From Verrucomicrobiota bacterium (GTDB lineage: Bacteria; Verrucomicrobiota; Verrucomicrobiia; Opitutales; Intestinicryptomonadaceae), in NCBI GenBank assembly GCA_023450935.1, contig JAEXGH010000008.1, positions 45,437-109,436 on the forward strand: a stretch of DNA of 64,000 nt, read 5' to 3'. A program made the translations under genes and the position numbers. Of this stretch, positions 32,837 to 41,078 are shown in pieces (the stretch's first letter is position 1; every line of letters starts with the position of its first letter). A model generated the notes under the pieces. It saw only the letters and a program-made list of their open reading frames with translations, ran no database searches and had not been told where the DNA came from.

Positions 32837-35236
32837 ATGCGTTCGGCTTTCGCGGTATTTGTCCTACTTTTGTTTTCGGCGGTTTTAGCTTCCGCCGCGG
32901 GCGGGCGCGCCCACAGGGATTTTTCGGCGCGTTTGGACTTTTCTAAAGCGGAAATTTTGGAGGTCGAAATTGCGGGCGCGCCTTCGCCGGAAGAATCCGC
33001 CGCCGCCGAAATGCTCGCCGACGAACTCTCCAAAATTACGGGAATGCCTCGCGACGGGCTTGTTTTAAGGCGCGTAGATTCCCCGCGCGCGAATCCGCTT
33101 AAAAGCGCGGCGGCGGGCAGGGTTCGCGTTGTCATGCAGAACACTTCCGCAGCCGACAAAGCCGCAACTGTCGCCGAATTTGCCGACGCCTGCGAATACG
33201 GCGTGGAGGTGCGGGCGCGGTCGGTTCGGTTGACATATCCCGCGCCGAAAAACGCGTTTTGGGCAGTCGGAAATTTTCTCGGGCGGTATTGCGGAATCGA
33301 TTATTTTTCGCCCTCCGAATGGGGAACGGAATACTCGCGTTCGCGCGCGCGCTTTGGGCGTTCGCGCCTGTTTTTCAAGCCCGATTTCTTTTCGGCATCG
33401 GTTTACGACTACCCCCAGACCCTGCGTTGGCGTCGGCTTAACGGGCTGGATACGGACCCGCGCTTTACGCGGTTCTACCACAATCTCGACAAAATTTTCC
33501 CCCCGCGGACGATAACCGAAACCCCCCAGTATTTCGGCTTTGAACGCGACCGCAACGGACGTTTGTTCAGGTCGGTTTCTCCCCAGCGCGACCTTCCCAA
33601 CTACCGCACGCGCGACCGCGCCGCCGCCGCGGCAATCGACGCGCTCGGGCACTCGCAAATGTTCCCGCTCGGCATTTCCGACACGTCGGTTTTCGACGCC
33701 CGCGAATCGTATTTGCGCTACAAACGGGGCTATTTTAGGGGCTATCCCGACTGGTCGAACGCCGTTTTCGGGTTCACGAACGCCGTCGCCGAAAAGGTTT
33801 CGGCGGCGTTCCCGTCGGGCGGGCGCAAATATGTGGGCGCGCTTGCGTATTTGATTTGCGAAAACCCTCCCGACTTCAAGTTGGCGCAAAACGTAGTTCC
33901 GTTTTTCACGACCGACAGGGCGAACTATTTCGACCCCGCGTATATGCGCGGCGACTTCGATGCGCTCGAAAAATGGGGGCGTTCGGGGGCTGAGACGTTC
34001 GGCATTTACGGCTATCTCTACGGCAATCCGTATTTGTTCCCGCGCGAAATCATGCGCTTCGAGGCTGGGGCAATGCGGCGCGCGCGCGCTTGCGGGGCGC
34101 GCTTGTATGTTGCGGAAACCTTTGCGCAGTGGGGCTTCGACGCAAAAAAAATGTGGATTTTGGCGCGGCTGGCGGAAAATTCCTCTGCCGACTACGAATC
34201 GCTTGAGGACGAGTTTTTCGAAAAATACTACGCCGATGCGGCATTTTTTATGCGCCGCTTCTTCGCTCTGGCTGAGTCGGTTTGGACGCGCAGGACAACG
34301 CCGGCAATGTGGCTTGCCTTCTACAAAGCCGAGAATGCGCTCGGTCTTTTGGACGTCGGTCTGCTTGAAAAAATGGACGCTGCGCTTAAAAACGCGCGTT
34401 TGGCGGCGCAAAATTCCGCCAACGCGAACGTCGCCGAACGCGTCGCCGAAACCGCCGCTCTTTTCGAAATAACGAAGGCGGCGTTCGCGTTCCACAATTT
34501 CAAGCGCGAAATGTTCGAAATCGCGCCCGACATGCCGGTGGGCGGCATTCTGGGCGCGTTCAAACGATACAGGCGGCTGGAGTCGGATTTCAAAAACGCG
34601 GTTGCAGAAGCGTCGCGCTTGGGCAAAAACGGGTTCGACTTCTATTTCGCCGACAAATACGCGCCTGCCGACGAACTTGTAATGCGCTTGGCTGAGGCGG
34701 CTGTGCGCAGCGGGCGTGGGGATTTTTTGGGCGAAGAAATGCGCGCTCTCGGGTTTGCCGAAGAGTTCGGGGCGGCGTGCAGGCTTGCTCGCGGCGTCGG
34801 GTTTTCGTTCTCGCAGAGCGTTTGGCGCGGTGCGTTGGGCGAATGGAACGTTGTAAAGCTCGATTTCGACGGCGTAAAAATGCGGACGGATTCGACGCAA
34901 AAAAACGGGGGACTGTGTTTTGAAAATTCGCTGTTGTCGGGAATTTCGCGCAATTTCAGCGTGGCAGAGGGCGCGGCGGTTTCGTTTTCTGGGGAAGCCC
35001 GCAATTCGGCTTCGGCGGGAACGCTCTGCTATGCGGGGCTTGTCTTTCTGGACGCATACGGCAAGCCCGTCGGCAGAAAGACGCTGATTCTGCCCGACGG
35101 CGGGCGGAGTTGGCGGATTGTGGCGGTTGCGCCGAAGGAGACGGTGCGCGCGGCGGTGTCGGTTTTTGCAACGCGCCAGAAAAAAGGCGACGCGTTCGTG
35201 CTTGAAAGCGTAAAATTCGAACGCGCGGCAAAGTAG
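32837..35236 (+). CDS. secreted DUF4838-family protein
   Basis: A 799-aa exported protein with a signal peptide cleaved after about residue 20 (VLASAAGG). An alpha-glucuronidase-like (GH67 N) beta domain lies at about 40-160 (AAAEMLADELSKITGMP... WAVGNFLGRYCGIDYF). The DUF4838 barrel follows at about 230-470, with YGYLYGNPYLFPRE and VAETFAQWGFDAKK. A helical region and a carbohydrate-binding-like C-terminal beta domain (about 670-799) complete it. DUF4838 proteins are frequent in Verrucomicrobiota and Lentisphaerae next to glycan-degrading genes, and polysaccharide processing is the usual inference. A long open frame on the opposite strand is a codon-bias shadow. Confidence 0.82.
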   Translation: MRSAFAVFVLLLFSAVLASAAGGRAHRDFSARLDFSKAEILEVEIAGAPSPEESAAAEMLADELSKITGMPRDGLVLRRVDSPRANPLKSAAAGRVRVVMQNTSAADKAATVAEFADACEYGVEVRARSVRLTYPAPKNAFWAVGNFLGRYCGIDYFSPSEWGTEYSRSRARFGRSRLFFKPDFFSASVYDYPQTLRWRRLNGLDTDPRFTRFYHNLDKIFPPRTITETPQYFGFERDRNGRLFRSVSPQRDLPNYRTRDRAAAAAIDALGHSQMFPLGISDTSVFDARESYLRYKRGYFRGYPDWSNAVFGFTNAVAEKVSAAFPSGGRKYVGALAYLICENPPDFKLAQNVVPFFTTDRANYFDPAYMRGDFDALEKWGRSGAETFGIYGYLYGNPYLFPREIMRFEAGAMRRARACGARLYVAETFAQWGFDAKKMWILARLAENSSADYESLEDEFFEKYYADAAFFMRRFFALAESVWTRRTTPAMWLAFYKAENALGLLDVGLLEKMDAALKNARLAAQNSANANVAERVAETAALFEITKAAFAFHNFKREMFEIAPDMPVGGILGAFKRYRRLESDFKNAVAEASRLGKNGFDFYFADKYAPADELVMRLAEAAVRSGRGDFLGEEMRALGFAEEFGAACRLARGVGFSFSQSVWRGALGEWNVVKLDFDGVKMRTDSTQKNGGLCFENSLLSGISRNFSVAEGAAVSFSGEARNSASAGTLCYAGLVFLDAYGKPVGRKTLILPDGGRSWRIVAVAPKETVRAAVSVFATRQKKGDAFVLESVKFERAAK

Positions 35237-35323
35237 ACGGAAATGTTTTTTTGCTTGAAATTGCTTCGGTTTTCGTCGATTATCGCCCACGTTTTAAACT
35301 CAAATCAAACCATATATACAAAT

Positions 35324-36205
35324 ATGAAAAAGTTATTGTTGGCTATATCGGTTTGCGCGGCGGCTGTTGCTTATGCGCAAGATAACGGCGCGGCGGCTCC
35401 TGCTGCCGCTCAGAACACGGGCGCGGCGGCTACGGCTCAGGCGACTCCCGCGGCGGTTATGGAAAATCCCGCGGAATCTTTGGCCGACCTCAAGCTCGGT
35501 TCTAAAGTTCTCGACAGGTTCTCGATGTCGGCTTCGGTTGCGTATGAATCGTCCTACATTTTCCGAGGTGTTAAGTTGGCGGGCAACTCAATCAATCCGC
35601 AAATCGACCTCGGCTACGATTTCGGCGCGGGTTTTGCTGCATATTTCGGCTACTGGGGCAATTATGAAGTTGCCGACCACGGCCATGACGAAAACGGCGG
35701 TTCGTTCTCGGAAACAGACCTTTACTTCGGCGTAACATACTCCATCAAGAACTTCACGTTTGACATCGGCGGTCTCACATACGCATATCCCGACAGCGTT
35801 TCAAGAGACGAATGGGAATTCAAGGTTGCCGCAAGCTACGACACCAAGGATATCTTCGGTGAAGACTTCAACATCAGCCCCGTTGTGGCCTACTACTACA
35901 ACGCCACGTATTACGCCAATATCTTAGAATTTGGCGTAACATACTCAGCTCCCGTTATGAAGTGGATCAACGGAGACAAGTGGTTGACGATTGACTCCTC
36001 GTTCGTTTACGGCGTGGCTATTGTCGAACAGCGCGGCGAAGACTTCGGCTATGTCGAATTCAAGTCGGACGTCGTTGTTTCGCTCACTGACTACTGCAAA
36101 TGGACGGCTGGTCTGCGCTGCTCTTGGGGCTCGGACAACAGCCAGGAAAACGACGACGCTCAGGGCAATGTTTGGTTCGGAACGGGCGTTGCGTTCGGTT
36201 TCTAA
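35324..36205 (+). CDS. TorF-type (Gcw_chp) putative outer-membrane porin
   Basis: The ATG at 35324 starts a clear signal peptide, MKKLLLAISVCAAAVAYA, giving 293 aa; an upstream ATG (35243) is rejected. An Ala-rich low-complexity stretch (about 20-50) precedes a beta-barrel. The barrel contains SASVAYESSYIFRGVKLAGNSINPQIDLGYDFG and alternating strands ending in a C-terminal Phe (VAFGF), as in outer-membrane proteins assembled by BAM. The substrate is unknown. It is followed by a strong terminator. Confidence 0.8.
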   Translation: MKKLLLAISVCAAAVAYAQDNGAAAPAAAQNTGAAATAQATPAAVMENPAESLADLKLGSKVLDRFSMSASVAYESSYIFRGVKLAGNSINPQIDLGYDFGAGFAAYFGYWGNYEVADHGHDENGGSFSETDLYFGVTYSIKNFTFDIGGLTYAYPDSVSRDEWEFKVAASYDTKDIFGEDFNISPVVAYYYNATYYANILEFGVTYSAPVMKWINGDKWLTIDSSFVYGVAIVEQRGEDFGYVEFKSDVVVSLTDYCKWTAGLRCSWGSDNSQENDDAQGNVWFGTGVAFGF

Positions 36206-36224
36206 TCGAAAATACGCCTAATTT

Positions 36225-36257
36225 AAAAAAGCCCGACAATCCTGTCGGGCTTTTTTT
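36225..36257 (+). terminator. rho-independent terminator after the porin gene
   Basis: The stem GCCCGACA / TGTCGGGC is flanked by A6 and T7, so it may act in both directions. Confidence 0.88.
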
Positions 36258-36344
36258 GCGGGCAGTTGAAATGGGGAAGGAGCGGCGATTTTCGGCGGCG
36301 GACAGGACACGCCCGATTCGCCGCGCGGGGGCGGGCGTATTTTA

Positions 36345-36380
36345 GGCAAAACAAAGAGACGCCGCGCAGGGGCGGCGTCT
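36345..36380 (-). terminator. terminator of the GH30 gene
   Basis: On the minus strand, AGACGCCGC pairs with GCGGCGTCT and is followed by TTGTTTT. Confidence 0.7.
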
Positions 36381-36415
36381 TCGGCTTTTTCGCGTCTTTG
36401 TTGGGGGCCGCGATA

Positions 36416-38008
36416 CTACAAATCCAACACAAGGGTTGTGATTGAACGCGGCGCGAGAACAACGGAGTCGGCGTTGGAAATGTGTAGGTTTGCCAAATCC
36501 GCCGCGCTGTCTGTCCTGAACGCCGCAACTTTTGACGGCTTTATTTCCTGCTTGAATTCGGGTTTTATTGTCCGCGCTTCTTTCGCGAGGTTTACATAGA
36601 CTTGCACAATGCGCTTTTTGTCGGGCGAAATCCACGCGGTTGCCATAACGCCGAACGGTTCGTTCGCGCCGTCGATTTTCACGCGCGCAAAGTTCGGGCG
36701 AATAAAAAGACTGTAGTTGCCGAGCCCCCAAAGGATTTTTGTAGGGCGCACAACCCCGCCGCCCTCCACCGTGCCGTCATTAATTTTGTAGCCCTCCACA
36801 AGGGCGCGCCCGCCTTCGTTGAACATTTCAAGTGCTTTCCAATACTGCCAAGACGTGATGTCGGTCATGGTGAAATCGGCGTAGATTAGGCGCGCCATCA
36901 TAAGGGCTATGTCTATTTCGCCGAAGTTGCCGCCGTCGAGCATGTCCACTTTGTCCATTCGCGACGGAACCGCCACCCACTCCGACATCTGAAGCCCAAT
37001 GCCCAGCCGCTTTGTAATGGCGTTGAGCGGCTTGCGCACGCGCACGATGTCTTTCCAAGTGAGGTCGTAGGTGTAGCCGTGCGTGACGAATTTTTTGGAT
37101 ACGCGCGGGATATCACCGACGTAGTATTTTGAAGAGGGGCTGAAGAACGTTTCAAGCTGCGTTCCGGCCGCGTCTGCGGGGTCGGCTACAGTTGCGCCGT
37201 TTGCCTTGCGGTATTCTATCACCTCTTTTGAATCGACAAGCCAGTTCATTCTGCCAGACTCCGCAATGCTTATTTGCGTGTCAAGCCCGCGCGCGGCAAG
37301 CGACTTGTCCAAGCCCTCCACAAGCCGCTTTATTTCCGAATTGTTCCAGAGCGAACCCTCCTGATTCTTCGCCTCAACCCACGGCACTTGCGGCTCGTTC
37401 ACGGGGCTTATGGAATAGATGTTGTAGCCGCTGTCGGAGAAGTGCTTTGCAACGTCGGCGAGATAGTCGGCAAAGGCTTGGTATTTGTCGTCGCGCAGAT
37501 TTGATGAACTTGCGCCGTTGTCGCAAAAACCGAGCCCGTTTTTTGTCATTTGCACGAGCGGCGAATTGGAAAACAAAATGAAATTGTTGCAGCCGTATTC
37601 GCGTGCTTTTTCCATGAAAAAGCGGTGCCCCTCGCATTTGGAAAAATCGAGCTTCCCGTCTTTGCCGACGAACGATTCCGCGCGGCGTTGCGCCCATTTG
37701 ATTTTCGACGCTTCGCCCTGTTCGAGCGTTCCCGCGCCGAGGTTCACCCGCCAGATTGAAAGGCCGATTCCCTCGGGGTTGCCGCTTGCGTCGAAACTGC
37801 GGGCGAAGAGAAGCTTTGCCGCGCGCGTGCGTTCGGCGTCGCTCCAGCGGCCGATAAACGGCGCGCTCCACGCGTCTGACGCTCCGAAGTGCTCGAGCGT
37901 CTGGTAGGTTTGCGAGAGGTCTGTTGTTGTTGTCTGCGCGGCGGCGAACGCTGAAATTGCCGCCGACTGAACCGCGAGAAGTGCAAGTATTTTTCTTTTC
38001 ATAAGCAT
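36416..38008 (-). CDS. secreted GH30-family glycoside hydrolase
   Basis: A 530-aa exported enzyme (signal peptide ILALLAVQSAAISAFAAAQ). The clan-A (alpha/beta)8 barrel has its acid/base Glu in SPVNEPQVPW and its nucleophile Glu in QMSEWV. The opening QTYQTLEHFGASDAWSAPFIG and the C-terminal beta domain (about 430-530, ending VVLAPRSITTLVLDL) fit GH30, nearest the endo-beta-1,6-galactanase-like members. Activity on beta-1,6-galactan or a related side chain is inferred. Two start codons are possible (38008 or 38002). It lies 183 bp downstream of the GH39-like gene on the same strand, but a terminator separates them. Confidence 0.85.
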   Translation of the reverse strand: MLMKRKILALLAVQSAAISAFAAAQTTTTDLSQTYQTLEHFGASDAWSAPFIGRWSDAERTRAAKLLFARSFDASGNPEGIGLSIWRVNLGAGTLEQGEASKIKWAQRRAESFVGKDGKLDFSKCEGHRFFMEKAREYGCNNFILFSNSPLVQMTKNGLGFCDNGASSSNLRDDKYQAFADYLADVAKHFSDSGYNIYSISPVNEPQVPWVEAKNQEGSLWNNSEIKRLVEGLDKSLAARGLDTQISIAESGRMNWLVDSKEVIEYRKANGATVADPADAAGTQLETFFSPSSKYYVGDIPRVSKKFVTHGYTYDLTWKDIVRVRKPLNAITKRLGIGLQMSEWVAVPSRMDKVDMLDGGNFGEIDIALMMARLIYADFTMTDITSWQYWKALEMFNEGGRALVEGYKINDGTVEGGGVVRPTKILWGLGNYSLFIRPNFARVKIDGANEPFGVMATAWISPDKKRIVQVYVNLAKEARTIKPEFKQEIKPSKVAAFRTDSAADLANLHISNADSVVLAPRSITTLVLDL

Positions 38009-38141
38009 TGTGTTTTCTGTTCGATAACGACTGTATTGCTCGGCTTGGCGAAGTCAAAACGAATCCGACTTGACAGTTGAGCCATCGGCGCGCGGCGTTG
38101 CAAAACACAACCGCAAAACACAGAAACAAAAACGCAGACCC

Positions 38142-38174
38142 AAAAAACGGCGGCGCAAAACGCAACCGCCGTTT
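38142..38174 (-). terminator. terminator of the GH39-like gene
   Basis: On the minus strand, AAACGGCGG pairs with CCGCCGTTT and is followed by TTT. Confidence 0.75.
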
Positions 38175-38191
38175 CCCGAAACTTCGCGCGC

Positions 38192-39667
38192 CTACAATTT
38201 GATTAGAACAGCGGCTGAGTCCGACTTTACGGGCACTGTGATTTTGTTGCCGCTAATTTCCACGCGGTCGGCGGGGGCGAGCTTTTTTGTTGTGTCGCAA
38301 ATGAGCACCCGCGCGTTTTTCGCGTCAATTTTCGCGTTTTTGAAATCCACAACAAGCGTGTTTTCACCCGTTTTAAACAGGCTCACCAAAACAGCAGTTT
38401 CGCCGTTTGCATTTTTGCCCGCAAGCGCGCTTGCCGCGTATTTCGGCAACTCGCCCGACGCCGATACTGAAACGGCGAGGCGCGTTTTGTATTTTACAAT
38501 TTCCCCGAACGCCTTGAACGGATAGTAGCTGTCGAAAATAGCAGTGCCGTCTTTTAGCAGCCCCCAGTTCGAGCTTCTGCTGCCGCCGAAATAATAGTAG
38601 TTCGACACGTCGATTGGTTCGTCCTGCCACGCAGTCATTGTAGCCGCCGCGAACACGCCCGCCTCCAAGCCGTTTATTTTGGCGTAAAGCGCGTCTTTGT
38701 CGGAATCGTCGGCGCGCAGTTGCTTCCACGAAAGCGGGAAGTAGTGCCATTCGTTGATGTGGTTTTCGGCGTTTTTATACCCCGCCGCGTCGAGCCACGC
38801 GCGCGTTTTTCTTGAAAGCTCCACAAGCTTCTCCACGCTTTTCGAGTAGCAGTGCCAAGTGAAGAAATCAAGCGGCGTTTTTTCTTTGGCGATGTCGTTT
38901 ATGAATTTGAGCGCGTCTTTGTGCGGATACGTAAAGGCGGGGCCGCCAACTTTCACTTCGGGGTGCTCCGCCTTTATCGCCTTTGCAACCTCGATAAAAA
39001 ATTTTGTGAACTGCTCCAAATTGCCGTTCCACATTGTGTGGCTGCCGTCGGGGTTTTGGCATTCGGGCTCGTTCCATATTTCCCAGTATTCTATTCCCAT
39101 TTTGTGCCCGTTTGCCCAGCCTTTGTTGTAGTGGGCGATTATGCGGCAGCAGACTTCGGCGAATTTTTTGGCGTCGGGCATTTCGGTTCTGTATTTGCCG
39201 ATTGAGTGGTCTATGCTGATTCCGAGACGGAAGACTATTTTCGCTCCGTGCTTGGAGGCGATTTTCAGATAGTCGTCAGTCGGTTTGAAAACGTAGTTTT
39301 TGGGGTCGGAGGCGTCGGCGTGCTTCAGGGGGAAAATCATATCGGTATCACATATGGCAAGCCCCGCGTTTTGCAGCGGAACGTCGTGTGTGCGCACGCT
39401 GTGGACGTTCAGGTCGTAGAACTGTTTGCGCGCCACAATTCCCGCGCTTTCCGACGAAATTTGCGGGCCCCAGTTGATTCCGTTGAGGGGTTTTATTTCG
39501 CCGATTTGCTTTGCGCAATCAACCGAAACCGAAATTGTCTTGCCCGACTGATTGCCTGTTGCCTGCGCGCCGTTTTGCGGAGTAGTGCACGCCGCAACCG
39601 CTGCCAATGATGCAGCCAACGCAAGCGCGCGAACCGAATTCAATATAACTTTCGTTTTGTTTTGCAT
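38192..39667 (-). CDS. secreted GH39-like glycoside hydrolase lipoprotein
   Basis: The ATG at 39667 gives 491 aa with a lipoprotein leader (LAAVAACTT, Cys at about 27). The barrel shows RTHDVPLQNAGLAICDTDMIFPL near the start, the acid/base Glu in EYWEIWNEPECQNPDG and the probable nucleophile Glu in HINEWHYFP. This fits GH39 and related clan-A families (beta-xylosidase/alpha-iduronidase type). The substrate is unknown. It should sit on the outer membrane or in the periplasm. Confidence 0.82.
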   Translation of the reverse strand: MQNKTKVILNSVRALALAASLAAVAACTTPQNGAQATGNQSGKTISVSVDCAKQIGEIKPLNGINWGPQISSESAGIVARKQFYDLNVHSVRTHDVPLQNAGLAICDTDMIFPLKHADASDPKNYVFKPTDDYLKIASKHGAKIVFRLGISIDHSIGKYRTEMPDAKKFAEVCCRIIAHYNKGWANGHKMGIEYWEIWNEPECQNPDGSHTMWNGNLEQFTKFFIEVAKAIKAEHPEVKVGGPAFTYPHKDALKFINDIAKEKTPLDFFTWHCYSKSVEKLVELSRKTRAWLDAAGYKNAENHINEWHYFPLSWKQLRADDSDKDALYAKINGLEAGVFAAATMTAWQDEPIDVSNYYYFGGSRSSNWGLLKDGTAIFDSYYPFKAFGEIVKYKTRLAVSVSASGELPKYAASALAGKNANGETAVLVSLFKTGENTLVVDFKNAKIDAKNARVLICDTTKKLAPADRVEISGNKITVPVKSDSAAVLIKL

Positions 39668-40029
39668 ACTATTTTTGTGCTGAAGCTTGAAGATAACCGA
39701 ACCCCCGCGCGCATTCAAGATTTTTCTTTTTCATCAAAAAGCAATTTTCGCCGAAACCCAGAGACGGACGCTGTTGGGGCTGTCGGACAGTGCGAGAACA
39801 AGGAGCGGCGGAGGGAAACGAACAGGACGAAGCCAGTGAGAGCACAGAGCGGGCGTGCATAGTGTGTGGCTGTGGCTGAGGCGGGGGGTAAGCAGTGCAG
39901 GGGCGTCGGCGAGCGAGAACTAAGCGGCGCAAGGCAGTGGCAGCGTGAGCACAGGCAGCGCAGTGCGGGAGCGGGCGGACAGTTCGGTTTGGGCGAACGC
40001 TTCACATTGGCGTGCGGAGGTTCGGGTGC
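39668..40029. other. gene-free region with recurring CAGTG motifs
   Basis: No convincing gene. The plus strand is purine- and G-rich with no codon periodicity, and CAGTG recurs near GAG (for example near 39790, 39835, 39893, 39935 and 39961). It lies next to tRNA-Thr. Its composition differs from the neighbouring genes. Confidence 0.4.
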
Positions 40030-40063
40030 AAAAAAAGCCCGCGGGCTGAAACCTGCGGGCTTT
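40030..40063 (-). terminator. rho-independent terminator of tRNA-Thr
   Basis: On the minus strand, AGCCCGC pairs with GCGGGCT and a run of seven T follows; it begins 9 bp after the tRNA. Confidence 0.85.
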
Positions 40064-40071
40064 CAAAATGG

Positions 40072-40144
40072 AGCCGAAAGTCGGACTTGAACCGACGACC
40101 CACGCTTTACGAAAGCGTTGCTCTACCAACTGAGCTATTTCGGC
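40072..40144 (-). tRNA. tRNA-Thr (anticodon CGT)
   Basis: A full cloverleaf on the minus strand: acceptor GCCGAAA/TTTCGGC, D stem GCTC/GAGC, anticodon stem ACGCT/AGCGT with loop TTCGTAA, T stem GTCGG/CCGAC with loop TTCAAGT, discriminator T. CCA is not encoded. Confidence 0.97.
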
Positions 40145-40247
40145 GTCATTTTATCCGCTGTTTATTTCAGCTTTATCGGATTTAGTCAATAAATTTTTTA
40201 TTATTTGATTTTTTATTGGCTCTAGTATTTCATCTTCCGCCTAAATC

Positions 40248-40862
40248 ATGCTTAAGACTTTTCTAAAATTTGCGGTTGCCGCCGCGTTCGTTGTTGCAGT
40301 TCAACTCCTCTACGGCTGGGGAAACGTTTTGACCCAAGCGGAGGATTTTGCAAAGAACAACGCAAATCCGACAGCGTTTCTGGCGATAATGTCGGTGGGG
40401 TGCGCGGTCGGGCTTCCTATGTCGTTTTGCACGCTGTTTGCGGGAGCGGCGTTCGGCGCGTGGCTCGGCGGTGCGTTGTCGGTTGCCGGCATTTCGGTGA
40501 GCGCGTCGCTCGGGTATTTGATAGGGAAATTTTTCATTCCCTCCGAGCAGATGGAGAAAATAAAGCGTCGGTTCAGCATATCGGCAACCCCAAAGGCGAT
40601 GTTCGACCTCAACTTCTACGTTCGCGCAGTCCCCGGGATTCCCTACTGCATTCAGAATTTCATTTTGGGCGCGGCGGATTCGCAATTCAAAATGTATATG
40701 CTTTTGGGCGTGTCAATTCAGGGGGCTATTGCCGTTGCAATGTGCGCGCTCGGTTCTTCGATTTCCGAAGACGGCTGCGCGAAATACGCCGCCATAGCCG
40801 TTTTGGTTGTGGTGATTGTGGCAATAAGGTTTTTGTTCAAGCGTTTCTTCAATATTCACTGA
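40248..40862 (+). CDS. TVP38/TMEM64 (VTT/DedA-like) membrane protein
   Basis: A 204-aa inner-membrane protein with about five hydrophobic segments. The core LPMSFCTLFAGAAFGAWLGGALSVAGISVSASLGYLIGKFF and RAVPGIPYCIQNFILGAA match the SNARE-associated/VTT domain (TVP38/TMEM64, DedA superfamily). Relatives act as lipid scramblases or flippases in envelope maintenance. It is divergent from tRNA-Thr and precedes the iron locus. Confidence 0.85.
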   Translation: MLKTFLKFAVAAAFVVAVQLLYGWGNVLTQAEDFAKNNANPTAFLAIMSVGCAVGLPMSFCTLFAGAAFGAWLGGALSVAGISVSASLGYLIGKFFIPSEQMEKIKRRFSISATPKAMFDLNFYVRAVPGIPYCIQNFILGAADSQFKMYMLLGVSIQGAIAVAMCALGSSISEDGCAKYAAIAVLVVVIVAIRFLFKRFFNIH

Positions 40863-40930
40863 ACTCCGCGTTGCGCGGTATCCCCGTTTTTTTGCGGCGA
40901 AAACGGATTTTTAGGGGTGCGGCAAAAAAA

Positions 40931-41072
40931 GTTAGTGCAATGAAACTTTTTTCTTGACAAGTTAGTAATACCTAACTTTTGTATGCGCCAAGATTCGATA
41001 AGTCCGTTCAGGCAGAGCAAAGGTATCGGGCGGCTCGAAATTTTTTTAAACAAAAAGTTAGATAAAACTAAC
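40931..41072. promoter_or_regulatory. operator cluster upstream of the porin-feoAB locus
   Basis: Two copies of GTTAG-N6-CTAAC occur: 40961-40976 (part of a perfect AAGTTAG-N6-CTAACTT inverted repeat at 40959-40978) and 41057-41072. A degenerate third site, GTTAG-N6-GAAAC, is at 40931-40946. A TTGACA -35 (40954-40959) abuts the main site. The symmetry and TTAG/CTAA core resemble DtxR/IdeR-type metal-repressor sites. That fits the downstream iron genes but is an inference. Confidence 0.6.
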
Positions 41073-41078
41073 AATATA

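Noticed and set aside
33065..35290. 741-aa open frame on the minus strand
   Set aside because: It is the exact antisense of the DUF4838 gene, which has a signal peptide and family motifs; the minus-strand product is a low-complexity Arg/His/Phe-rich shadow of the GC-rich codon pattern.
39669..39932. 87-aa minus-strand open frame in the odd spacer
   Set aside because: Cys/Pro/Arg/Leu-rich product with no homology features; fits composition bias and not a gene.
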